Shown: positions 16,569 to 24,979, counted from the first letter of the stretch. The stretch: DNA of 64,000 nt from an uncultured Oscillospiraceae bacterium (GCA_900541905.1 UQLQ01000004.1:71005-135004); one strand, 5' to 3'. The notes: generated by a model from the letters alone, not told the origin. Translations and numbers: made by a program.

Positions 16569-18599
16569 ATGGATAAGTACACAGGAAAAAGACTGGATGG
16601 CCGCTACGAAATTCAAGAATTAATTGGCGTAGGCGGTATGGCTGTTGTATATAAAGCATATGACACAATAGATGACCGAACGGTAGCGATTAAAATTTTA
16701 AAAGATGAATTTTTGGGCAATCAAGAATTTATCCGCCGTTTTAAAAATGAATCCAAAGCAATTGCCGTATTGGACCATCCTAACATTGTGAAAGTGTATG
16801 ACGTTAGTTTTGGAGACCGTTTACAATATATCGTAATGGAATATATCGACGGTATCTCATTAAAAGAGTATTTGAATCAACAAAAAGAAATCAGATGGAA
16901 AGAAGCCTTGCATTTTACCATGCAAATTCTCCGAGCATTGCAGCATGCCCATGAGAAAGGCATCATTCATCGCGATATTAAACCCCAAAATATCATGCTT
17001 CTGCAAGACGGTACCATTAAAGTAACGGACTTTGGTATTGCCAGATTCTCACATAGTGAAACACGTACCATGACAGATAAAGCCATTGGTTCTGTACACT
17101 ATATTGCCCCCGAACAGGCAAGAGGAGATTTAACAGACGATAAAGCGGATATTTACTCTGTAGGTGTTATGCTTTATGAAATGATTACGGGACAATTGCC
17201 GTTTGAGGCTGACAATGCGGTTTCTGTGGCAATTATGCAGCTGCAGGCAGACCCAAAACCTCCGAGAGATATTAATCCAACCATTCCGATTGGTCTTGAA
17301 GAGATTACATTAAAGGCAATGCAAAAGACGCCTGCTCAACGTTATCAATCTGCGGCGGAAATGATGCAGGATATTGAAGCATTCCGTCAGAATCCATTGA
17401 TTACATTCAATTATAAATATGACCAGGAAGAAACTGCTACAAAATATGTGGATGCCACTACTGCAAATTCCACTACAGGTCCAATTCAATATGATGACGA
17501 TTTTGAATATATTGACGATGACATCAGCAGTCATTCAAAAGGCGGAAAATCAAAAGGCGGAAATAAAAATAAAGTTCCGATTATTGTGGTAAGCTGTTTG
17601 GCTGCCGCAATTGTGATTGCATTGGGTGTTGGTGCGTATTTCCTATTTTCTTCTATGGGAGGCGGCGGCAATACCAGCAGCCAATCCAGCAGCGATGAAG
17701 TAGATTTACCAAACTTTGTAGGACAAAAATTAGAAGATATTCAAAATAATGACGAATATAAAAATTTCGACTTCAAAGTGGAAACAAAAGAGGATAACAC
17801 GGTGGAAGAAGGCGTTGTTATCAGCCAAAGCCCAAGCGGTTCCAAAAAAGTGAAGGCGAATGCACAAATTACTTTAACTGTAAGCAGTGGCAAAAAACAA
17901 GTAGAAGTTACAGATTTAAGCAATATGACACAGGCAAATGCAGAAGCAGCCTTGAAAAAATTAGGCTTCAACGTGAAAGTACAAGAAATCAATGACGATA
18001 CGGTTGCAGAAGGTCAAGTGGTCAAAACAGACCCACAGGCAGGAAGTACTTTGGCATACGGCAGCACGGTTACTTTGTATGTAAGCAAAGGTCCGGAAAT
18101 CAAAACGGTTTCTGTACCTACTGTAGTTGGTTCCGACCTTGATTCTGCAAAATCTGCTATTACAAAAGCGGGTCTTAAAGTTGGAAACATTACGTATCGT
18201 GATGATTCCAAAACAAAGGGAACTGTTTTAGAGGTAAGTCCATCAGACGGAACCAGTGTAACACAAAATACAAGCATTGACCTTGTTGTAAGTTCCGGTG
18301 CCACTGAAAAAACTGCGAATATTGAATTTGATTTGCCGCCGAATGTGACTCATGATGTCACTATATATGTATATTTAGATGGCACACAATATCAGTCGCC
18401 TGTTACTGTAAACCCACAGCTAAAAGGTTATAAATATAAATTATCTATAACAGGAAAGAGTGGAAAACAAACATTATCTATTAGAATAGATAATACAAAT
18501 AATTATCGCACTTATACTTTGGATTTTGATAATGGAACTTGGAATCAAACAGGCTCCAAAGAATATGTAGATACGCAGGCAAGTACCGGGAACGATTAG
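16569..18599 (+). CDS. prkC: PASTA-domain Ser/Thr protein kinase (PrkC/Stk type)
   Basis: Transmembrane kinase sensing peptidoglycan. Kinase domain at about residues 11-270: glycine loop GVGGMAVVYKAY, catalytic lysine in VAIKIL, HRDIKPQNI and DFGIA. An acidic linker precedes a single transmembrane helix at about residues 336-360. Outside are three PASTA domains (about 376-443, 444-513 and 514-577) and then a further ~100-residue beta-rich C-terminal domain (about 578-676) beginning TANIEFDLPPNV. Three PASTA repeats match Bacillus PrkC; a similar extra domain occurs in some homologues. The gene lies between its phosphatase prpC and rsgA. In Bacillus PrkC phosphorylates the GTPase RsgA (CpgA), so the adjacency is functional. 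Confidence 0.96.
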   Translation: MDKYTGKRLDGRYEIQELIGVGGMAVVYKAYDTIDDRTVAIKILKDEFLGNQEFIRRFKNESKAIAVLDHPNIVKVYDVSFGDRLQYIVMEYIDGISLKEYLNQQKEIRWKEALHFTMQILRALQHAHEKGIIHRDIKPQNIMLLQDGTIKVTDFGIARFSHSETRTMTDKAIGSVHYIAPEQARGDLTDDKADIYSVGVMLYEMITGQLPFEADNAVSVAIMQLQADPKPPRDINPTIPIGLEEITLKAMQKTPAQRYQSAAEMMQDIEAFRQNPLITFNYKYDQEETATKYVDATTANSTTGPIQYDDDFEYIDDDISSHSKGGKSKGGNKNKVPIIVVSCLAAAIVIALGVGAYFLFSSMGGGGNTSSQSSSDEVDLPNFVGQKLEDIQNNDEYKNFDFKVETKEDNTVEEGVVISQSPSGSKKVKANAQITLTVSSGKKQVEVTDLSNMTQANAEAALKKLGFNVKVQEINDDTVAEGQVVKTDPQAGSTLAYGSTVTLYVSKGPEIKTVSVPTVVGSDLDSAKSAITKAGLKVGNITYRDDSKTKGTVLEVSPSDGTSVTQNTSIDLVVSSGATEKTANIEFDLPPNVTHDVTIYVYLDGTQYQSPVTVNPQLKGYKYKLSITGKSGKQTLSIRIDNTNNYRTYTLDFDNGTWNQTGSKEYVDTQASTGND

Positions 18600-18606
18600 G
18601 TGATAT

Positions 18607-19488
18607 ATGGTAAAACAAGGACGTATTCTAAAAGGAATTGGCGGCTTTTATTACGTAGAAGCTGAAGAAACAATTTATGAATGCAAAGCAAGAGGCGTGT
18701 TCCGCAAGCGTGGAACCACGCCTCTTGCGGGTGATTGGGTGCAAATTTGCATTGATAACGATACAGGTACCATTGAAGAAATTTTTCCAAGAAAAAATAT
18801 GCTGGTGCGTCCGCCTTGTGCAAACATTGACCAAATGTTTTTGGTTACATCTATATGTAATCCATCTCCAAATTTGTTGGTATTGGATAAAATGATTGCT
18901 GTTGCGGAGGACCAGGAAATGGAGCCGATTTTGGTAATATCCAAAACGGATTTACAGTCTGCTGATGAATTGGAACAAATTTATCAAAAAGCAGGTATTC
19001 AAGTGATAACGGTATCTTCTGTCAGTGGTCAGGGGATTGAACGAATACAAACGTTGTTAAAGGATAAAATATCTGTATTCACAGGTAATTCGGGAGTTGG
19101 CAAATCATCGCTGCTCAATTGTATCAGTCCTGAATTTCAGCAAGAAACAGGAATCATCAGTTCAAAGTTGGGCAGAGGAAAGCATACTACGCGGCAGGTA
19201 GAATTATTAAAATTGCCATGCGGCGGTTATGTGGCAGATACACCCGGTTTTTCTACTATGGATATGGAACGTTACAACATTGTAAAAAAAGAGCATTTAC
19301 AATATTGCTTCAGAGAGATGAAACCTTATATTACACAGTGTAAATTTTCTTCTTGCTCGCATACTTGCGAAAAAGGCTGTGCCGTTTTACAGGCAGTTGA
19401 ACGAGGAGAAATTGCACAATCCAGGCATAACAGTTATGCAGCGATGTACGAACAGGTAAAGGATAAAAAAGAATGGGAACGAAAGTAA
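18607..19488 (+). CDS. rsgA: Ribosome small subunit-dependent GTPase A
   Basis: Circularly permuted GTPase acting late in 30S assembly. An N-terminal OB-fold is followed by a GTPase domain in permuted motif order: SKTDL (G4, about residue 113) precedes GNSGVGKSSLLN (P-loop, about 160), then DTPGF (G3, about 213). A C-terminal zinc cluster uses C/H residues around CSHTCEKGCAV. 293 residues. AGGTGATAT precedes the ATG, and the start is eight bases after the prkC stop. Confidence 0.95.
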   Translation: MVKQGRILKGIGGFYYVEAEETIYECKARGVFRKRGTTPLAGDWVQICIDNDTGTIEEIFPRKNMLVRPPCANIDQMFLVTSICNPSPNLLVLDKMIAVAEDQEMEPILVISKTDLQSADELEQIYQKAGIQVITVSSVSGQGIERIQTLLKDKISVFTGNSGVGKSSLLNCISPEFQQETGIISSKLGRGKHTTRQVELLKLPCGGYVADTPGFSTMDMERYNIVKKEHLQYCFREMKPYITQCKFSSCSHTCEKGCAVLQAVERGEIAQSRHNSYAAMYEQVKDKKEWERK

Positions 19489-20126
19489 AAACTTGTGTTA
19501 TAGTGGGAGCTTCTCCAACGACAGACAGTACGTTTATCAAACCGATATTAAAACAAGCGGATTATATTATTTGTGCAGATGGTGGTTGGAATCATGTATA
19601 TCGTACGGGAGTAAGCCCTCATTTGATTGTAGGTGATTTTGATTCCGCCTGCGACATTATCCCAAAAGAAACAGAATCTATTTCGCTTCCAACCCATAAA
19701 GACGATACAGATTTATTGGTTGCCGTAAAAGAAGGACTGAAAAGAGGATATACTGATTTTGTAATATTGGGTGCTTTAGGCGGCAGGTTAGACCACACAT
19801 ACGGTAATATATGCGTGCTGCAATATATCTTACAGCACGGCGGCACTGCTGTATTGCAAGATGAGGATACACAGGTATATTTGTTAAATGCCAATCATGA
19901 TATGGAATTAACCAACGTGCTGGGTAATACTGTGTCAGTGTTTCCATTTGGATGCGATAGTTGTACGCTTACGTATGGCGGTTTGGAATATCCTTTGAAT
20001 CAAGGTACTTTGGTTAGTTATGCACCTGTTGGCGTTAGTAATGTTGCAGAATTTGATACCATTCGTATTACCTGTCATTCGGGTACGGCTGTGATTATGG
20101 TGCTTGCTCCACAAGCAGAAGCATAA
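19473..20126 (+). CDS. thiN: Thiamine pyrophosphokinase
   Basis: Transfers pyrophosphate from ATP to thiamine to make thiamine pyrophosphate. The N-terminal motifs ADGGWNHVYRTGVSPHLIVGDFDS and the later ALGGRLDHTYGNI are the TPK signature, with aspartates that bind magnesium/ATP. 217 residues, normal. It overlaps rsgA by 16 bp. In Bacillus rpe sits between rsgA and thiN; here it is missing. No thiamine riboswitch is visible, so expression follows the operon. Confidence 0.94.
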   Translation: MGTKVKTCVIVGASPTTDSTFIKPILKQADYIICADGGWNHVYRTGVSPHLIVGDFDSACDIIPKETESISLPTHKDDTDLLVAVKEGLKRGYTDFVILGALGGRLDHTYGNICVLQYILQHGGTAVLQDEDTQVYLLNANHDMELTNVLGNTVSVFPFGCDSCTLTYGGLEYPLNQGTLVSYAPVGVSNVAEFDTIRITCHSGTAVIMVLAPQAEA

Positions 20127-20206
20127 CTTACGCACCAAATTTTCCCCTAATGTATATACTATAGTAAGACTGTGAACTGCCACAGTTATCACTAGGGGGA
20201 ATTGCA

Positions 20207-20380
20207 ATGAAAAAATGCTGTAACAGAAGATTTAAAGGCTCCGGAGGTTTTTGCTTTTACGCAATTGCTTTTGGATTGGGATTGGTGGTTTCTTGCTTTT
20301 GCCCCTATGGATTGATTATGTTCATAGCAGCAGTGATTATTGTTGCACTGGGTATATCAGTTGCCCGCTGCAAAACATAA
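20207..20380 (+). CDS. Small cysteine-containing membrane protein, 57 residues, unrecognised
   Basis: A short gene with a strong ribosome site (AGGGGG at 20194-20199, seven bases before the ATG). The product starts MKKCCNRRFKGSGGF, has two hydrophobic segments (about residues 15-32 and 36-53) joined by a CPYG turn, and ends ARCKT. It has six cysteines, two of them at the N-terminus and one next to the C-terminus. It lies 80 bp after thiN and 17 bp before spoVM, with no terminator between, so it is probably co-transcribed with spoVM. I do not recognise the family. Given the neighbours, a small spore-envelope membrane protein is a plausible inference, no more. Confidence 0.7.
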   Translation: MKKCCNRRFKGSGGFCFYAIAFGLGLVVSCFCPYGLIMFIAAVIIVALGISVARCKT

Positions 20381-20397
20381 GTATGGAGGGCTGACAA

Positions 20398-20490
20398 ATG
20401 AAAGTTGTAATTGTAGACCATCCTAAAATCCTGGGCTTTCTTTTGAGAATGTATTATCATATTCCAAAAGTAAAAGAAGAGCAAGTTTAA
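20398..20490 (+). CDS. spoVM: Stage V sporulation protein SpoVM (30 residues)
   Basis: Tiny amphipathic-helix protein that recognises the curved outer forespore membrane and recruits SpoIVA to start coat assembly. The product begins MKVVIVDHPKILGFLLRMYY. Against Bacillus SpoVM (26 residues, from memory), proline 9, lysine 10, leucine 12, glycine 13 and arginine 17 coincide without gaps, and Pro9 is functionally important there. GGAGGG lies seven bases upstream of the ATG. The location after thiN is exactly the Bacillus location of spoVM. The C-terminal tail (HIPKVKEEQV) is a few residues longer. A strong terminator begins two bases after the stop. Confidence 0.88.
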   Translation: MKVVIVDHPKILGFLLRMYYHIPKVKEEQV

Positions 20491-20491
20491 C

Positions 20492-20527
20492 AAAAAAGGC
20501 AGCTGAATTCTTAGCTGCCTTTTTTGT
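20492..20527 (+). terminator. Rho-independent terminator after spoVM
   Basis: A perfect 13-bp stem (20492-20504 with 20513-20525; GGCAGCT/AGCTGCC core) runs into T6. It ends the transcript of the long yicC-spoVM gene string. Confidence 0.92.
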
Positions 20528-20543
20528 ATTTTTATCTCTTACA

Positions 20544-20555
20544 TATCATATGATA
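20544..20555. promoter_or_regulatory. 12-bp perfect palindrome upstream of the TetR-type gene
   Basis: TATCATATGATA lies 19 bp before the -35 element of the following promoter. It is a possible operator. A second spaced repeat, ATAGGA (20619-20624) and TCCTAT (20640-20645), lies after the promoter. Confidence 0.35.
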
Positions 20556-20574
20556 ATGAGGATGAAAAGAAAAA

Positions 20575-20603
20575 TTGCGCTGTTTTTTTATTTATGGTAT
20601 AGT
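20575..20603 (+). promoter_or_regulatory. Predicted promoter of the TetR-type regulator
   Basis: TTGCGC (20575-20580), a 17-bp spacer and TATAGT (20598-20603), 57 bp before the start codon. Confidence 0.55.
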
Positions 20604-20660
20604 GATAAAAGTACGTAGATAGGATAAATGGGACGAAGGTCCTATAACATGGAGTAAAGT

Positions 20661-21215
20661 ATGTCAGAAATCACAAAAAAATCACTAGCAAATGCATTGT
20701 ATCAAAAAATGAAAGTAAAACCTTTAGATAAAATTACCATCAAGGAAATTGTAGATGAGTGTGGGCTAAACCGTCAAACCTTTTATTATCATTTTCCTGA
20801 TATCTTTGGTTTGCTGGAATGGATGTTCCAGCAAGATGCTGAAAAGCTGATGAAAAAATATAATAATATAGATGTATGGGAACAAGGGTTTATGGAACTG
20901 CTGTGCTATATTAAGAAAAATAAAGCAGTTTGCATGTGTACACTGCATTCTTTGGCAAGAGATGAACTGGAACGGTTTGTTTATAAAGATGTACACAGGT
21001 TAATATTGGGAATTATGGATGAGGTGGGGGGAGACCTTACTGTGGAGGAAGACGGTAAAGAGTTCGTTGCCCGATTTTATACTTTATCTTTATGTTCCCT
21101 CGTGGTACATTGGATGAAAAACGGAATGAAAGAATCACCTGAAGATTTAATAGAAAAATTAAGTTTAACCATACAAGGCAATATTCGCTCTGCTATGGAA
21201 CGTTTTGCAAAATAG
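20661..21215 (+). CDS. TetR/AcrR family transcriptional regulator
   Basis: A 184-residue one-domain-plus-sensor regulator. The helix-turn-helix lies at about residues 20-48 (KITIKEIVDECGLNRQTFYYHF), where the YYHF end is the TetR signature. The C-terminal ~120 residues are helical, and the protein resembles the DhaS-like branch (TetR with a C_8-type domain). The ATG follows GGAG by six bases. It is a single-gene transcript with its own promoter and terminator, between spoVM and the SPOCS-LysM gene. The ligand and target are unknown; autoregulation via the palindromes around its promoter is an inference. Confidence 0.88.
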   Translation: MSEITKKSLANALYQKMKVKPLDKITIKEIVDECGLNRQTFYYHFPDIFGLLEWMFQQDAEKLMKKYNNIDVWEQGFMELLCYIKKNKAVCMCTLHSLARDELERFVYKDVHRLILGIMDEVGGDLTVEEDGKEFVARFYTLSLCSLVVHWMKNGMKESPEDLIEKLSLTIQGNIRSAMERFAK

Positions 21216-21225
21216 AAGTGATTTC

Positions 21226-21257
21226 ATCCCAACGAATTTATTCGTTGGGATTTTTTG
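21226..21257 (+). terminator. Rho-independent terminator after the TetR-type gene
   Basis: ATCCCAACGAA (21226-21236) pairs with TTCGTTGGGAT (21241-21251) around TTTA, followed by T6. Confidence 0.9.
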
Positions 21258-21428
21258 ATAGACATAAATAAATTTTAAGAACTTCTGTATCTTTCCGGTT
21301 TCATTATTTCCATATAAATGTATTTTTTCATAAGAGAGAATGGGAGATAGAAAATAAATCATTTTTCCAAAAAATTTTAAAAAACAAAAATGCAGCAGAA
21401 TAGGGGCTGTCCGAGGGTAAAGTATTGG

Positions 21429-21465
21429 AAACCTGCACTTTTTTTCAAGTGCAGGTTTTATTTTT
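21429..21465 (+). terminator. Second hairpin terminator in the 21.2-21.5 kb gap
   Basis: AAACCTGCACTT (21429-21440) and AAGTGCAGGTTT (21447-21458) form a perfect 12-bp stem followed by TATTTTT. No gene lies between this and the previous terminator (21258-21428), where I see only AT-rich sequence. It may insulate the next gene or mark a lost gene. Confidence 0.7.
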
Positions 21466-21495
21466 GGTATAAATGGGACAGGATACGAATACAAA
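21466..21495 (+). promoter_or_regulatory. Possible sigma-E-type promoter of the SPOCS-LysM gene
   Basis: GGTATAAA (21466-21473), 14 bp, AATACAAA (21488-21495). The -35 ATA core and the ATACAA of the -10 resemble the Bacillus sigma-E consensus, and mother-cell expression would fit a spore-envelope gene. The match is imperfect. Confidence 0.35.
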
Positions 21496-21528
21496 TTAGC
21501 TAGTAAAGAAAAAAGGAGAGAACCTTTT

Positions 21529-23067
21529 ATGGAATATCATTTGAGAACTGAGGTGTTACAGGGTACAGAGGTTGTATTTGACGGATGTCAGGAACAACCT
21601 GTTGATTTGACTCTTTCTTTACCTGATTATTGCCCGGATATTCAGCGTATTCTAAAGTGTCAGATTTATCCTTGTATTACCAGTAAAAGCATTGTTGGAG
21701 ACAGTCTGGAAGTAAACGGCAATACCATGCTGCGCATTTTATATGTTGACTCTGTGGGGTTGCCTATTCGCTGCTGTGAAAAAATCAGCACGTTTACCAC
21801 CAATATTCCAATGAAAAAAACATTGGATAACCCAATTGCATTTGTAAAAGCAAAAGTAGAATATGTAAATTGCCGGGCAACCAGTCCCCGTAAGTTGGAT
21901 ATTCACGGTGCGTTTTCTGTTTGTGCAAAAGTATTGGAGCATGTTCCTCAAGATATTTTATGTGATATTGAAGGCGATGATATCCAGCAAATGAAATCAG
22001 AGATTGAAGCAAGCAATATTGCAGGTATGACGCAGGAAGCGTTTTCAGTTAGTGAAGTACTGGAAATCAGCAGCGGAAAGCAAGCTGCCGAAACCATCAT
22101 TCGTTCCGATTGCTCCATTACCATGGACGATATGAAAGTGCTTGACAATAAGTTGATTTTGCAGGGAGAAGTCATTGTCAAGATTTTGTATTCTTCCGGT
22201 ATGGGAGAAACGTTGCCGGAGCATATGGAATATACCATTCCGTATAGTCAAATGATTGATTGTGCGGGAGTTACAGAACAATGTATGTGCGATGTGCGTG
22301 TGGAAGCAATGGGGGCCGATGTCCAAATTAAAACGGATTCAGCAGGAGAAAATATGCTGTTTGAAGCAGAAGTACGGGCAATGGCTCATGTAACCGCTTA
22401 TATGAATGAGAGATTCACAGTTGTGACAGACGCTTATTCCACAGAACATAATTTGAATTTGGAATATAAACAGCACACTTTGCATAAGCTGGTAGAAATT
22501 ATAAAGGACAGTGATGTTCAGAAAAATAATTTTGAAGTAGACGACATTGGTATTTCACAGGTGATTGACGTCTGGAACGAAATGAAATCTGTAACAGCTT
22601 CCATTGATGAAGGAAATATTGTTTACAGCGGCAAATATAATGTTTGTATTCTTGCAATGGGAAGTGAAGGAAAACCGTTCTATTTTGAACGTATGGTAGA
22701 TTTTAAATGCAGTCATGATTGGTCAAACACTTCAGACAGCATGAAATGTGACGCAATGGTACATATCAAAAGTATGAATTACCGAATCACAGGAAATTCA
22801 GGGATAGAAGTAAAAGTGGAACTTTCATTGACGGCAGCTATTTTACAGGAATTTTCCTATAAAGCCATTATTGCAGCTTCGACAGATGAAGAACATCCGG
22901 TATTAAAAGACAGCAAGGCAGCTTTGATTATTTATTATGCGGAAGCCGGAGAAAGTTTATGGAATATTGCAAGGCAATATTATACTTCGGTGAATGCAAT
23001 TAAGGAAGAAAATGATTTGTCAGATGATAACGTGGTATCAAAAGGTATGTTGTTCATACCCGTGTAA
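21529..23067 (+). CDS. SPOCS (DUF3794) and LysM domain spore-envelope protein
   Basis: A 512-residue protein with an N-terminal DUF3794/SPOCS region and further SPOCS-like units up to about residue 460. The opening PVDLTLSLPDYCPDIQRIL is the typical SPOCS start, and VNGNTMLRILYVD and KILYSSGMGE are repeated beta elements. A C-terminal LysM domain (about residues 463-512) begins near YYAEAGESLWNIARQYY and ends MLFIPV; LysM binds peptidoglycan. There is no signal peptide, as expected for a protein made in the mother cell and assembled on the spore. AAAGGAGAG precedes the ATG. It is followed by spoIVA, so a role in coat or cortex attachment is likely. Confidence 0.9.
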   Translation: MEYHLRTEVLQGTEVVFDGCQEQPVDLTLSLPDYCPDIQRILKCQIYPCITSKSIVGDSLEVNGNTMLRILYVDSVGLPIRCCEKISTFTTNIPMKKTLDNPIAFVKAKVEYVNCRATSPRKLDIHGAFSVCAKVLEHVPQDILCDIEGDDIQQMKSEIEASNIAGMTQEAFSVSEVLEISSGKQAAETIIRSDCSITMDDMKVLDNKLILQGEVIVKILYSSGMGETLPEHMEYTIPYSQMIDCAGVTEQCMCDVRVEAMGADVQIKTDSAGENMLFEAEVRAMAHVTAYMNERFTVVTDAYSTEHNLNLEYKQHTLHKLVEIIKDSDVQKNNFEVDDIGISQVIDVWNEMKSVTASIDEGNIVYSGKYNVCILAMGSEGKPFYFERMVDFKCSHDWSNTSDSMKCDAMVHIKSMNYRITGNSGIEVKVELSLTAAILQEFSYKAIIAASTDEEHPVLKDSKAALIIYYAEAGESLWNIARQYYTSVNAIKEENDLSDDNVVSKGMLFIPV

Positions 23068-23078
23068 ACGAACATCGC

Positions 23079-23110
23079 AAAACCCATTTTCCATAAAAAT
23101 GGGTTTTTAT
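23079..23110 (+). terminator. Rho-independent terminator between the SPOCS-LysM gene and spoIVA
   Basis: AAAACCCATTTT (23079-23090) pairs with AAAATGGGTTTT (23096-23107) and continues into T-rich sequence. Confidence 0.85.
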
Positions 23111-23145
23111 CAAATACTTTTTGATGGAAAATGGGGGGTATAAAA

Positions 23146-24621
23146 ATGGGAAATTCAATTTATCGAGACATTGCCGAACGTACAAAAGGCAGTGTGTATA
23201 TTGGTGTAATCGGTCCTGTTAGAACGGGAAAATCTACTTTTATCAAACGGTTTATGGATACCATTGTCATTCCGAATATGGATGGAGATTTTGAAAAAGA
23301 ACGTGCCATTGATGAAATGCCGCAGTCAGCTGCAGGCAGAACCATTATGACAACAGAACCGAAATTTATTCCGGAACAGGCAGTTGCCGTTCATTTGGAT
23401 GACAATGCTTCGTTCAATGTGAGAATGATTGACTGCGTAGGCTATATTGTACCAAGTTCTCTTGGTTATGTGGAAAATGACGCACCGCGCATGGTGATGA
23501 CTCCATGGTTTGAAGAGCCGATTCCATTTAATATGGCAGCGGAGATAGGTACCAAAAAAGTAATTACAGAACATTCTACCATTGGACTTGTCATTACAAC
23601 CGATGGCAGTATCAGTGATATTCCGAGAGAAGAATACGAGGAAGCGGAAGAACGGGTGATTACGGAATTAAAGGAAATTGACAAACCTTTTATCGTTTTG
23701 GTCAACTGTACCAATCCATACAGCGATGAGTCACAGGCATTGTGCAGACGTTTGCAGGAGCGTTATCATGTGCCGGTGGTTGCAGTAAACTGTTTGGAGC
23801 TAAGCGAAGAAGAAATTAAAAATATTTTACAAAAAGTATTGTATCAGTTCCCTGTCAAAGAAATTAAGGTGGATATGCCGCAATGGCTTTGCAGTTTGGA
23901 AAAAGAACATTGGCTGCGTTCTGCGGTATTCACTTCTATCAAGCAATCGGCAAGTCACATTTGCAGGGTAGGTCAAGTGGGAGATATTCATACTCAAGTG
24001 ATGTCCTGTGAATATGTTTCTTCCTCCAAAACTACTATGATTGATTTAGGAACGGGCCATGCGAGAATTACCATTGATTTAAAACAAGAACTGTTTTTCC
24101 AAGTGCTTGGTGAAAAGACCGGCATGAAAATAGAAAATGAAGGCGCGTTATTATCTTGCATGATGCAGTTTATTCACATGAAAGAGCAATATGATAAATT
24201 GAAAGACGCTTATGATGATGTTTTGGAAACAGGATATGGTATTGTGATGCCGGGTATTGACGAACTGACGTTGGAAGAACCTGAAATTATCAAACAAGGC
24301 GGCAGATACGGTATCCGTCTGAAAGCTGCGGCGCCGTCCATACAAATGATGAGAACCAATATCACCACTGAAATTACACCGATGGTTGGCTCTGAGCAGC
24401 AGTCTGAAGATTTAATTGCATATTTGATGAAGGAATTTGATGAAAACCCATCTCAAATTTGGCAGTCTAATATTTTTGGAAAGTCGCTGCATGAATTGGT
24501 AAACGAGGGTTTACATAATAAATTGTATCGTATGCCGATAGAGGCCAGAAATAAAGTACGTCAGACCATTGAACGTATTATCAATGATGGATGCAACGGA
24601 TTAATTTGCATCATTTTATAA
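23146..24621 (+). CDS. spoIVA: Stage IV sporulation protein A
   Basis: ATPase that polymerises on the forespore surface and forms the basement layer of the spore coat; it is anchored by SpoVM. The P-loop GVIGPVRTGKST is near residue 20, with the following TRAFAC-like ATPase core and the conserved C-terminal domain ending GCNGLICIIL. ATG 23146 follows GGGGG by seven bases and gives 491 residues, essentially the Bacillus length (492). The alternative ATG at 23131 overlaps the ribosome site. It is transcribed separately from the previous gene because of the terminator at 23079 and is ended by its own terminator. Confidence 0.97.
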   Translation: MGNSIYRDIAERTKGSVYIGVIGPVRTGKSTFIKRFMDTIVIPNMDGDFEKERAIDEMPQSAAGRTIMTTEPKFIPEQAVAVHLDDNASFNVRMIDCVGYIVPSSLGYVENDAPRMVMTPWFEEPIPFNMAAEIGTKKVITEHSTIGLVITTDGSISDIPREEYEEAEERVITELKEIDKPFIVLVNCTNPYSDESQALCRRLQERYHVPVVAVNCLELSEEEIKNILQKVLYQFPVKEIKVDMPQWLCSLEKEHWLRSAVFTSIKQSASHICRVGQVGDIHTQVMSCEYVSSSKTTMIDLGTGHARITIDLKQELFFQVLGEKTGMKIENEGALLSCMMQFIHMKEQYDKLKDAYDDVLETGYGIVMPGIDELTLEEPEIIKQGGRYGIRLKAAAPSIQMMRTNITTEITPMVGSEQQSEDLIAYLMKEFDENPSQIWQSNIFGKSLHELVNEGLHNKLYRMPIEARNKVRQTIERIINDGCNGLICIIL

Positions 24622-24643
24622 ATAATATACTGCCTGTTTTATT

Positions 24644-24675
24644 CGGAGTGCAAAATTTTGCACTCCGTTTTTTTA
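24644..24675 (+). terminator. Rho-independent terminator after spoIVA
   Basis: A perfect 24-bp palindrome (24644-24667, CGGAGTGCAAAA arm) followed by T7. Confidence 0.93.
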
Positions 24676-24884
24676 TTTTTATGGTAAAAATATTGTAATA
24701 GTTGTAAAAAAATTATACATATATGAAATATTTAAGATATAATGAATAAAAACAGTAATCGAAAAATGTATATTTTACTCTTTGTAAAATGGGGGTGCTT
24801 GTACTTTTTTGTAGTAAAAATGTATGTATTTACTGGGGTTATCATATAATGAAGTAACTTTGCTGAAATTTTTGGAAAGTAAAT
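24676..24884. other. AT-rich intergenic region before the giant repeat gene
   Basis: No gene is visible. It contains weak -10-like sites (TATAAT near 24739 and 24845) without matching -35 boxes, and complementary TTTTACT/AGTAAAA segments (about 24773 and 24812) that could form a loop. Confidence 0.4.
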
Positions 24885-24913
24885 TTGACAACTTTTTATC
24901 CAAATAGTATAAT
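24885..24913 (+). promoter_or_regulatory. Perfect-consensus vegetative promoter of the giant repeat gene
   Basis: TTGACA (24885-24890), exactly 17 bp, TATAAT (24908-24913). It is the only full consensus promoter found in the window and implies strong vegetative transcription with a leader of about 60 bases. Confidence 0.85.
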
Positions 24914-24979
24914 AATAACTAATTTATGAAGAAACTGTGTACAACTATTTTTGAGATTGAGTGAGAGGTAACGGAAAAT

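Noticed and set aside
19400..19472. Thiamine riboswitch before thiN
   Set aside because: thiN starts inside rsgA and no TPP-riboswitch-like conserved segments are visible.
20305..20493. Minus-strand frame opposite spoVM
   Set aside because: The plus strand has two short genes with strong ribosome sites and a terminator; the minus frame has none.
21165..21494. 109-codon minus-strand frame in the 21.2-21.5 kb gap
   Set aside because: It runs through two plus-strand terminators, lacks a ribosome site and looks like translated AT-rich spacer.
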